Shown here one piece after another: positions 7,702 through 13,562 of a DNA stretch of 14,438 nt. Source of the DNA: Rhizobium sp. Q54 (lineage in GTDB: Bacteria > Pseudomonadota > Alphaproteobacteria > Rhizobiales > Beijerinckiaceae); contig CAMDKB010000055.1 in assembly GCA_945901195.1 (NCBI GenBank), positions 1 through 14,438 on the forward strand, written 5' to 3'. Under the pieces are notes generated by a model, which saw only the letters and a list, made by a program, of their open reading frames with translations, ran no database searches and was not told the DNA's origin. Made by a program: the position numbers and the translations under genes. How positions within the stretch are numbered: position 1 is the first letter of the stretch; each line of letters begins with the position of its first letter.

Positions 7702-7849
7702 ATTAGCCAAAGCCTAAATTTCGAACAAAAAATCCCTCAATTCGAGCCGGATCTGATGATTGTGCAACCCAAACACGAAATATCCGTGATTTTCTGAACT
7801 CCGCTTGAGTGGTGATAATTATTTGCCTGAGTATTTGCTCTAAATTTAG

Positions 7850-8188
7850 TCAATTCTGTAGTCTTGAATGCACAAAAAGCAATCTCGTGCCTATCCATAG
7901 TTCAGGAACATGCGGGCGTAAGGGGGGCTTAAGCGTTTTCAGCGCTGCCTTGATTGCGGGCATATCACCCGAGCGAATGGCCTCGCGCAAATCCTCAACA
8001 CTCCTGCGAACCAAAGCGAACGCAGTTTCGTAGGTCGCGTCTTTGTCGGCTGGCGGGTTCGCTGCGATGTCTTCAATGAGATAAGCGAGCACGGCTGCGT
8101 CATCGCGCATATTGGCAACGCCGCGTGCATTGAAGCCGTCGTATTGGCCCAGAAGAATTTTTTCCATCTGTTCATGAAAGGCGTTCAT
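7850..8188 (-). CDS. C-terminal fragment of the frameshifted secreted protein
   Basis: This 112-codon open frame starts at ATG 8188 inside the frame of the original gene. Its first about 87 residues (helical, MNAFHEQMEKIL onward) read as the genuine second half of the locus described at 7891-8613. After the six-C tract at 7922-7927 (minus-strand reading) it drifts into a spurious tail. The four-base overlap with the upstream fragment looks like coupling but is better explained by the frameshift. Confidence 0.4.
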   Translation of the reverse strand: MNAFHEQMEKILLGQYDGFNARGVANMRDDAAVLAYLIEDIAANPPADKDATYETAFALVRRSVEDLREAIRSGDMPAIKAALKTLKPPLRPHVPELWIGTRLLFVHSRLQN

Positions 8189-8613
8189 CCGGTCGGAAAA
8201 AATCCTGACTCCATTCCGGCGGCGCAGGGCGGCAAGTTCATCCCGAATTTTTCGAGGGTTTCATGGGCCGCTCCAAGCTGTGCTGCGGCGGTCTGCTCGC
8301 CTGCTGTCACGAGAATATTCGCCACACTTTCCAGGGTAGTTTTGAACAAGCGATCTTCGCCATATTGAGGCGGCGGCGCCGGTATCCACCTGACAGCCAG
8401 GGTCTGCCATTTTGTGGCCATGGCATCGATTGCGGCTGCGCTCGCAGCTTTGTCATTCGTGTTTGTTCGGAAAAGCGCAATGCGATAATCAGCATAGGCC
8501 ATACGCACCTCGCGTTCGAAATCCTGCATCGGACCGGCCTGCCCGCCGGAAACGCCGCAAAGCAGTAACAGAACTGTCGTGGCCATTTGTGCGATAAGAG
8601 TGCGTAACATCAT
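7891..8613 (-). pseudogene. Secreted helical protein of unknown function, broken by two homopolymer frameshifts
   Basis: Reading across two one-base shifts restores a single 240-residue protein. At the five-A tract (T run at 8248-8252 on the plus strand) one more A would join ...AHETLE to KIRDELAALRRRNGVRIFSD and on to MNAFHEQMEKIL. At the six-C tract (G run at 7922-7927) one C fewer would give LKPPYARMFLNYG and a stop at 7891-7893. The two shifts cancel, so the total of 723 bases is exactly 241 codons. The product begins with a signal peptide (hydrophobic 11-22, likely cut after SGGQA) and is then nearly all alpha-helical, resembling small periplasmic helical-bundle proteins, but with no CxxCH haem site. 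I do not recognise the family. It is divergent from pcs. Either the gene is decaying or the sequence has homopolymer errors. Confidence 0.65.
8185..8613 (-). CDS. N-terminal fragment of the frameshifted secreted protein
   Basis: This 142-codon open frame has a signal peptide (ATTVLLLLCGVSGGQA) and a helical region with a PPPQYGEDRL turn at about 79-88. As read it ends with an unrelated tail (after about residue 122) caused by the shift at 8248-8252. ATGs at 8613 and 8610 both follow AAAAGG. It would still be exported if made. See the combined locus at 7891-8613. Confidence 0.4.
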   Translation of the reverse strand: MMLRTLIAQMATTVLLLLCGVSGGQAGPMQDFEREVRMAYADYRIALFRTNTNDKAASAAAIDAMATKWQTLAVRWIPAPPPQYGEDRLFKTTLESVANILVTAGEQTAAAQLGAAHETLEKFGMNLPPCAAGMESGFFPTG

Positions 8614-8704
8614 GTCGCCTTTTGAAGTCGTCGATGTCGATCAGAACATCATGAGATCATCTGACGCGCGTTGCTTTGGATCAATTGTTTCCTGGAGGCT
8701 GTGA

Positions 8705-9430
8705 ATGCAGGAACGTGGTGGCAAGAGCCAATTCAAGACAGCCGCTGCGCTGGCGGTTCATATCTTCACAGCCTCCGGGGCTGCGCTGGGGCTATTGGCG
8801 CTCGAGAGAGCTGTGGCGAGGGATTTTCCGGCCATGTTCGGCTGGCTCGCACTGGCGCTGTTTGTCGATGGTATTGATGGAACACTGGCGCGCATGGCGC
8901 ATGTGAAGGAACACGCGTCCCGGTTCGACGGTGAGTTGCTCGATCTTGTCGTGGATTTTCTGACCTATGTTATCGTTCCCGTCGTGGCGCTTTGGCAGTC
9001 GGGTCTGTTACTGCCTGTGCCGGGTAGCGTCACATTGCTGATTTTGACAACAGCCTCGGCCCTCTACTTTGCCAATAAACGCATGAAGACCGCCGATCAC
9101 TGGTTTCGCGGATTTCCGGCTATCTGGAATGTAGTTGCGATCTACGTTCTGGCGTTCCCGCTGCCTGGCTGGATCATATGTGTTCTTCTTCTCGTGTTCA
9201 CTCTGCTGATGTTCATGCCGGTTTATTTTGTCCATCCTATGCGGGTGCAAAAGTGGCGTGTGCTGACCAACGCTGTGGGAGCGGTGTGGTGTGTTTGCGC
9301 AGCGCTGGTGATCAACGATAATCTCAGTGGGCCTGCCTATGCCCGCGCGGGATTGATTGCGACTGCGTGTTACTTTCTTCTGCTGCCGTTGACGTTGCGC
9401 GGGGCGCAAAATCAGGAAGGACGAGCTTGA
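8705..9430 (+). CDS. pcs: Phosphatidylcholine synthase
   Basis: Pcs joins choline to CDP-diacylglycerol to make phosphatidylcholine in the inner membrane, a pathway typical of plant- and animal-associated and related alphaproteobacteria. The 241-residue product has about seven to eight hydrophobic segments and the CDP-alcohol phosphotransferase motif: DGTLAR (58-63), 12 residues, then GELLDLVVD (76-84), supplying the metal-binding aspartates 58, 80 and 84. The 12-residue spacing between R and G, longer than the usual eight of the superfamily, and the N-terminal AVHIFTASGAALGLLAL both fit Pcs rather than PgsA or PssA. GGAGG at 8694-8698 lies six bases before the ATG at 8705. The gene is followed 74 bases later by a quinone oxidoreductase on the same strand. 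Confidence 0.93.
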   Translation: MQERGGKSQFKTAAALAVHIFTASGAALGLLALERAVARDFPAMFGWLALALFVDGIDGTLARMAHVKEHASRFDGELLDLVVDFLTYVIVPVVALWQSGLLLPVPGSVTLLILTTASALYFANKRMKTADHWFRGFPAIWNVVAIYVLAFPLPGWIICVLLLVFTLLMFMPVYFVHPMRVQKWRVLTNAVGAVWCVCAALVINDNLSGPAYARAGLIATACYFLLLPLTLRGAQNQEGRA

Positions 9431-9504
9431 ATATGACAGTGTTTCCAGAGCATCATGCATTTCAGGCTGGCGTTCTGGCCTCAAGACAAAGGCAGGGGTG
9501 AAGG

Positions 9505-10476
9505 ATGAGCAGATCGGTACGTATTCACGCGACTGGCGGCGCAGACGTGATGAAAATCGAAGATGTCGAAGTCGGCCATCCCGGGCCGGGACAGGTGAAA
9601 CTGCGGCATCGCGCTATCGGGTTGAACTATATCGATATCTATTTCCGTCAGGGCATGTATCCGCAGTCTCTGCCGTTTACGCCCGGCAATGAAGGCGCTG
9701 GCGATATTGTGGCGGTTGGCAAGGGTGTGAAGGACTTCAAGGTCGGGGATCGCGTCGCTTATTGTTCGGCCATCGGCAGTTATTGCGAGGAACGCCTGAT
9801 CGACGTGAAAACGCTGGTCAAACTCCCCAAGACAATCAGCTATGAGCAGGGCGCAGCCATGATGCTGAAGGGACTGACAGCGCAATATCTGCTGCGCCAG
9901 ACGCACAAGGTGAAGAAGGGCGATACTATTCTCGTTCATGCGGCCGCCGGCGGTGTCGGTCTTTTGCTGTGCCAGTGGGGCAAGGCGCTGGGCGCGCACG
10001 TCATTGGCACAGCAGGGTCTCCCGAGAAATGCGCCATCGCAAAAAAGGCGGGCGCAAAACATGTGATCGATTATTCCAGGGAGGACTTCGCCGCCAGGGT
10101 CAACGAGATCACCAAGGGCAAGAAATGCGATGTCGTTTATGATGGTGTCGGCAAGGCGACCTTCCCGGGCTCGCTTGATTGCTTGCGGCCCTTCGGACTG
10201 TTCGCGTCCTTTGGCTCGGCGTCGGGGCCGATTGACGCCTTCAACATCGGCATCCTGTCGACCAAGGGGTCACTCTTTGCGACCCGGCCGACGCTCTTCA
10301 CATTCGCTGCCGATCGGAAGCTCTTTGACAAGATGGCAAAGGATCTGTTCCGCGTCGTGGCGTCTGGAAAGGTCAAGATTCCCATCAACCAGCGATTTGC
10401 TCTGGCGGATGTGATCAAGGCCCACGAAGCCCTTGCGAGCCGTGCCACGACGGGCGCAACCATCATAATCCCCTGA
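9505..10476 (+). CDS. qor: Zeta-crystallin-type NADPH:quinone oxidoreductase
   Basis: This 323-residue member of the medium-chain dehydrogenase/reductase superfamily would reduce quinones with NADPH in the cytoplasm. The catalytic GroES-like domain (about 1-125) contains GLNYIDIYFRQGMYP and the GNEGAGDIVAVGKGV block. The Rossmann domain carries AAAGGVG (146-152), the QOR signature for NADPH binding, and later VYDGVGKATF. There are no zinc-ligand cysteines, as expected for the QOR branch. Length matches E. coli Qor (327). AGGGG lies six bases before ATG 9505, with GAAGG immediately next to the ATG. The gene may be co-transcribed with pcs, though no functional link is evident. The three hairpins downstream (10552-10695) include a possible terminator. 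Confidence 0.93.
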   Translation: MSRSVRIHATGGADVMKIEDVEVGHPGPGQVKLRHRAIGLNYIDIYFRQGMYPQSLPFTPGNEGAGDIVAVGKGVKDFKVGDRVAYCSAIGSYCEERLIDVKTLVKLPKTISYEQGAAMMLKGLTAQYLLRQTHKVKKGDTILVHAAAGGVGLLLCQWGKALGAHVIGTAGSPEKCAIAKKAGAKHVIDYSREDFAARVNEITKGKKCDVVYDGVGKATFPGSLDCLRPFGLFASFGSASGPIDAFNIGILSTKGSLFATRPTLFTFAADRKLFDKMAKDLFRVVASGKVKIPINQRFALADVIKAHEALASRATTGATIIIP

Positions 10477-10551
10477 TATTGTTTAGACGCCATCCTCAGC
10501 GGGATGAATTGCACAGGGATGGAACCTTAGCGTTGAGCCGGCGGGGATTTC

Positions 10552-10589
10552 GGATTGGTTGTTGCGCGGAAGCAACCAATTGCGAATCC
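10552..10589 (+). other. Stem-loop downstream of the quinone oxidoreductase gene
   Basis: ATTGGTTG (10554-10561) pairs perfectly with CAACCAAT (10573-10580) around an 11-base loop. GGATT (10552-10556) can alternatively pair with AATCC (10585-10589). No T-run follows, so it is not a simple terminator. It sits between the end of the quinone oxidoreductase gene and the candidate small RNA. Apart from this and the small RNA, the 307-base gap 10477-10783 shows nothing I can name. Confidence 0.4.
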
Positions 10590-10599
10590 AAACCTGTTA

Positions 10600-10700
10600 C
10601 ATTCTGAGGGTGACGAGAGAGGGCTCCTCCCGCCCTCGACGATTCGTCACCACCTTCAGAGGCCCGGCCACGAGTACAGTTCGACTCGGCCGGGCTTATT
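10600..10700 (+). ncRNA. Candidate CUCCUCCC-motif ('cuckoo'/alpha-r14-like) small RNA
   Basis: Two successive stem-loops lie between convergent genes. In the first, GGTGACGA (10609-10616) pairs with TCGTCACC (10644-10651), and inside it GAGGGC (10619-10624) pairs with GCCCTC (10632-10637). The resulting loop region reads CTCCTCCC (10624-10631), an anti-Shine-Dalgarno sequence. In the second, GCCCGGCC (10662-10669) pairs with GGCCGGGC (10688-10695), with an extra GAGT/ACTC pairing, followed by TTATT as a weak terminator tail. Alphaproteobacterial small RNAs that display CUCCUCCC in hairpin loops are an established group often found between genes; the group assignment here is from memory of that pattern. 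I could not identify a clear promoter. Confidence 0.5.
10662..10700 (+). terminator. Terminator-like hairpin at the end of the candidate small RNA
   Basis: A perfect eight-base GC stem (10662-10669 with 10688-10695) is extended by GAGT/ACTC and followed by TTATT. The T-run is short, so termination may be partial. It would also stop transcripts from the quinone oxidoreductase gene. Confidence 0.45.
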
Positions 10701-10783
10701 GCTGGCTATTTGAGGCAGGAAGGAAATAGCAAAGCGAGGAAGCCGCGCTCATCGCTATGGCAAGTGCGACCGCGCAGGTGGTG

Positions 10784-11197
10784 TTATCCCTGCAATTGCA
10801 CGGGTTTGCAGCGGATGAATTCCTCGGGTTTTTCAGGGCCGCTCCGCAGGCTCAGGCGGTCGGCTCCGGTTTGGCGAAGTTCGACAGTCGCCGGCCGCCG
10901 CCTCGACTTGCTCTTTTCCTGGCTAAGCCCATCAATGCGCCACCAACCACTTTTGGTTTCGCGTACGCGTTGGATGTTCAGCTTGTTGTCGACGAATTCA
11001 ATGGCCTTTGAGGTCAAATGCAGTCGGCTTTCACTCTCTGCGTCGCTGCAATCGTTCTGGTCGAGGGCCCATGAGCCGAACATGCTGTCCGGCAAGACGG
11101 AGGCGACCGCACCGGGCGCACGGGTTTTCGCCGCAAGCGGCAGGCCCCCCAGCAAGAAGATTGCGGACAGGGCGAATTTCAACGGCTTGCAATTCAT
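10784..11197 (-). CDS. Small secreted protein of unknown function
   Basis: This 137-residue protein begins with a signal peptide (MNCKPLKFALSAIFLLGGLP..., likely cleaved after LPLAA near residue 23). The mature part contains SWALDQNDCSD (about 42-52) and ends with FIRCKPV, so two cysteines, at 50 and 129, could form a disulfide in the periplasm. The middle has alternating strand-like segments (LHLTSKAIEFVDNKLNIQRV) and a KSGWWRIDG stretch that suggest a small beta-rich domain resembling periplasmic ligand or lipid-binding folds, but I do not recognise the family. GAGGG lies six bases before ATG 11197, which is 23 bases downstream of the rimO stop, so the two are probably one transcript. No function can be assigned. 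Confidence 0.75.
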   Translation of the reverse strand: MNCKPLKFALSAIFLLGGLPLAAKTRAPGAVASVLPDSMFGSWALDQNDCSDAESESRLHLTSKAIEFVDNKLNIQRVRETKSGWWRIDGLSQEKSKSRRRPATVELRQTGADRLSLRSGPEKPEEFIRCKPVQLQG

Positions 11198-11220
11198 GAG
11201 AAACCCTCGATCAGAGAGCG

Positions 11221-12555
11221 TTATCCGGCTGTTCCATGCAGATCATAGGCGTCTGCGCGCTCAATTTTGACGCTTACGATATCACCAGCCCTAAGCGGAC
11301 GGCGAGAGGCGACATAAACAGCGCCGTCGATTTCTGGTGCGTCGGCTTTCGAACGGCCCTTGGCGACTGTCGTGCCGGGTTCGTCAATGATCACCTGCAG
11401 CCGTTTGCCGATCTTGTTGCGCAGGATGCGTGTGCTGATTTCCTGCTGGGTTTCCATCAGGCGCTTGTATCGGCGCTCTTTCACCTCGTCCGGCACAATC
11501 GGAAGTCCCAGATTTTCCGAAGTTGCGCCCGCAACAGGCTCATATTTGAAGGCGCCGGCACGTTCGATTCTGGCCTCGCGCATCCAGTCCAGCAGAAATT
11601 CGAAATCGTCCTCGGTTTCGCCGGGAAAGCCGACGATAAACGTGGAGCGCAGGGTTAGGTCTGGACAGATCGAGCGCCATTTGGCGATTCTCTCCAGGGT
11701 CTTTTCGTGATCGGCCGGGCGCTTCATGGATTTCAGCACGGCGGGGCTCGCGTGCTGGAAGGGGATGTCGAGATAGGGCAGGACTGTGCCCTCCGCCATG
11801 AGTTCGATAACTTCATCGACGTGGGGATAGGGATAGACGTAGTGAAGCCGCACCCAAGCGCCGAGCGAGCCCAATTCCCGGGAGAGATCGAGGAACCGTG
11901 TGCGTATGGTCTTGTCCTGCCACTGGCTCTCGGCGTACCGCAGATCGATTCCATAGGCTGATGTATCCTGCGAAATGACCAGCAATTCTTTGACGCCAGC
12001 CTTCACCAGTTTTTCAGCTTCGCGCAGAACTTCGCCAGCGGGCCGTGAGGCCAGTTTGCCGCGTAATTTGGGGATGATGCAGAAGCTGCACGTATTGTTG
12101 CAGCCCTCGGAGATCTTCAAATAGGCATAGTGCCGGGGGGTAAGCTTGATGCCCTGTTCCGGCACCAGGTCGAGGAAGGGGTCATGGGCGGGCGGTACAG
12201 CTCTGTGGACCGCGTCCATGACGCTGTCATAGGCTTGGGGGCCGCTGATGGAGAGAAGATTTGGGTATCGTGCCGTAATGGCTTCGGGCTCAGCGCCCAT
12301 GCAGCCTGTGACGATGACCTTGCCGTTTTCCTTCAGTGCCGCGCCGATGGCCTCAAGTGATTCGGCCTTGGCCGAATCGAGAAATCCGCAGGTGTTGACG
12401 ATGACGGCATCGGCGCCGGTATGGCTGCGGGTGATCTCGTAGCCTTCTGCGCGCAGCCGCGTGATGATCCGCTCGGAATCAACCAGCGCCTTGGGGCAGC
12501 CGAGCGAAACGAAGGAAATTGAGGGGGCGGGCGCGCCCGGAATGTTTTCTGTCAT
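11221..12555 (-). CDS. rimO: Ribosomal protein S12 (aspartyl) methylthiotransferase
   Basis: RimO is a radical-SAM enzyme that adds a methylthio group to an aspartate (Asp88 in E. coli) of ribosomal protein S12. The 444-residue product matches the E. coli length (441). The N-terminal UPF0004 domain has cysteines 20, 56 and 85 in FVSLGCPKALVDSE, NTCGF and TGCMG. The radical-SAM cluster cysteines are 152, 156 and 159 in EGCNNTCSFC. The C-terminal about 70 residues (RLQVIIDEPG to the end) form the TRAM domain. SLGCPKALVDSE is the RimO version rather than MiaB. The frame is open upstream to 12708, but that stretch contains the terminator of the preceding gene, so ATG 12555 is the start. Its ribosome site is weak. 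A small secreted-protein gene follows by 23 bases. Confidence 0.96.
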   Translation of the reverse strand: MTENIPGAPAPSISFVSLGCPKALVDSERIITRLRAEGYEITRSHTGADAVIVNTCGFLDSAKAESLEAIGAALKENGKVIVTGCMGAEPEAITARYPNLLSISGPQAYDSVMDAVHRAVPPAHDPFLDLVPEQGIKLTPRHYAYLKISEGCNNTCSFCIIPKLRGKLASRPAGEVLREAEKLVKAGVKELLVISQDTSAYGIDLRYAESQWQDKTIRTRFLDLSRELGSLGAWVRLHYVYPYPHVDEVIELMAEGTVLPYLDIPFQHASPAVLKSMKRPADHEKTLERIAKWRSICPDLTLRSTFIVGFPGETEDDFEFLLDWMREARIERAGAFKYEPVAGATSENLGLPIVPDEVKERRYKRLMETQQEISTRILRNKIGKRLQVIIDEPGTTVAKGRSKADAPEIDGAVYVASRRPLRAGDIVSVKIERADAYDLHGTAG

Positions 12556-12591
12556 AACGCCGGATTGCCACGGGAGAGTGATGCAGGCAAC

Positions 12592-12618
12592 AAAAAAGCC
12601 CGGCACTAGGCCGGACTT
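12592..12618 (-). terminator. Rho-independent terminator of the outer-membrane protein gene
   Basis: On the minus strand a nine-base stem AAGTCCGGC / GCCGGGCTT (one G-U pair) closes a five-base loop and runs into six Ts. It lies about 35 bases after the stop of the outer-membrane protein gene and 36 bases before the rimO ATG. Confidence 0.9.
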
Positions 12619-12652
12619 TTCAGAAAGCAGTTCCAGCCTGAGCTGGAAATTT

Positions 12653-13408
12653 TCAGTACTTGGCAACAACCGCGCCGGCCGGGCTGCCGAAATGATAGCT
12701 GAGGCCAAACATCACGCGGTGCGTTTCAACCTTGTGGCGGACCGACAATGCGGGCACGGCAACGAAAGCATGTGTTTCCGAGCCGTAGTTGGCGTAGCGA
12801 TATTCAACCCGGCCGGACCAATTCGGAGCGAACTTGTAGGCAATGCCGGCACCGACCGTCCAGCCGAAGCGGGTGTTATTGTTCGACTGGGTAACACCAA
12901 CCGTAAATGGCAGGTTGTAGCGGACATTGAAATCGGCCATGGACGCGCCGCCGAGTACGTACAGTAGGGCGTTGTCGAAGGCGACGCCGACACGGCCGAC
13001 CAGGGCACCTTCGAAGCTTGAACTGGCGCGTACACTGTCACCCGCCGCAAATGGAAACAGACCAAGCCTGTTTACCGTCTTGCTGAGACCGGAAATATTG
13101 CCGTCGAGTTCAAGGCCAACGACCAGCGAGTTGAACTGCCAGTTATAGCCAGCGTGTAAACCGCCGATGATCGCGGTGTCGTTGAACGACGCCGCAGCGC
13201 CGGCGACCGGAACGCCGAGAACGTTCAATTGCGCGTTATCTTTGCCCTGAATGGCACCAACCTGCGCACCGACATAGAAGCCGGTCCAGTTCATGGCCAC
13301 AAATATAGGGGCCGGGGCAATGGCGGGAGCGCGGCCGGGGAGATCGGCTGCAAAAGCGCCGGTGGAGAGCGTGATCGCTGCAGCAGAAGCCGGTAAAATC
13401 TTGCGCAT
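12653..13408 (-). CDS. Omp25/Omp31-type outer-membrane beta-barrel protein
   Basis: This 251-residue protein has a signal peptide (MRKILPASAAAITLSTGAFA, cleaved before ADLP). After a short proline/alanine-rich linker comes MNWTGFYVGAQVGAIQG, the start of an eight-stranded barrel seen in rhizobial and Brucella Omp25/Omp31 surface proteins. Strand-turn repeats are visible: GGLHAGYNWQFNSLVVGLE, ALVGRVGVAFDNALLYVLGG, FGWTVGAGIAYKFAPNWSGR and VEYRYANYG, ending in VMFGLSYHF. The last strand is followed by about ten residues ending VVAKY, common in this group. The protein sits in the outer membrane, where it supports envelope integrity or acts as a surface antigen; its precise role is unknown. It has its own terminator. 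The promoter region is short because an IS630-type element seems to begin about 74 bases upstream of the ATG. Confidence 0.9.
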   Translation of the reverse strand: MRKILPASAAAITLSTGAFAADLPGRAPAIAPAPIFVAMNWTGFYVGAQVGAIQGKDNAQLNVLGVPVAGAAASFNDTAIIGGLHAGYNWQFNSLVVGLELDGNISGLSKTVNRLGLFPFAAGDSVRASSSFEGALVGRVGVAFDNALLYVLGGASMADFNVRYNLPFTVGVTQSNNNTRFGWTVGAGIAYKFAPNWSGRVEYRYANYGSETHAFVAVPALSVRHKVETHRVMFGLSYHFGSPAGAVVAKY

Positions 13409-13542
13409 GTGCGTTTCTTTCTTTTTCGGGTTTACCGCCCGATTGGCGGCGGACTAAACTTGTTCGACGGACGGACATCATACCAACGGCATGACGTCCT
13501 GACTCATGGGGATTCCCCCGACACGAAAATTCTGATTCTTTC

Positions 13543-13562
13543 GGCGCGAGGAGAGTCGCGCC
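13543..13562 (+). promoter_or_regulatory. Hairpin enclosing the transposase ribosome binding site
   Basis: GGCGCG (13543-13548) pairs with CGCGCC (13557-13562) directly before the ATG at 13563. The loop AGGAGAGT holds the Shine-Dalgarno sequence. Folding would restrict ribosome access, and IS elements often keep transposase translation low this way; that role is inference. Confidence 0.5.

Noticed and set aside
7652..7702. Longer cynA start at 7702
   Set aside because: It would overlap the sigma-54 promoter and lie upstream of the predicted transcript start; ATG 7651 has a ribosome site.
7850..8613. Two translationally coupled hypothetical genes with an ATGA-type overlap
   Set aside because: The frame of the second continues sensibly upstream of its ATG (RRRNGVRIFSDRMNAF) and the first drifts into a nonsensical tail, so one frameshifted gene explains the data better.
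9433..9501. A 22-codon open frame (MTVFPEHHAFQAGVLASRQRQG) between pcs and the quinone oxidoreductase gene
   Set aside because: Its stop lies three bases before the next ATG and GGAAGGA lies 11 bases upstream, but length and composition give no support for a real peptide.
10521..10534. GGAACC...CGTT resembling the general-stress EcfG promoter
   Set aside because: GGAAC and CGTT are only five bases apart, while the EcfG promoter needs about 16-17.
12556..12708. N-terminal extension of RimO to 12708
   Set aside because: The region contains a rho-independent terminator and the end of the outer-membrane protein gene, and RimO proteins normally begin near SFVSLGCPK.
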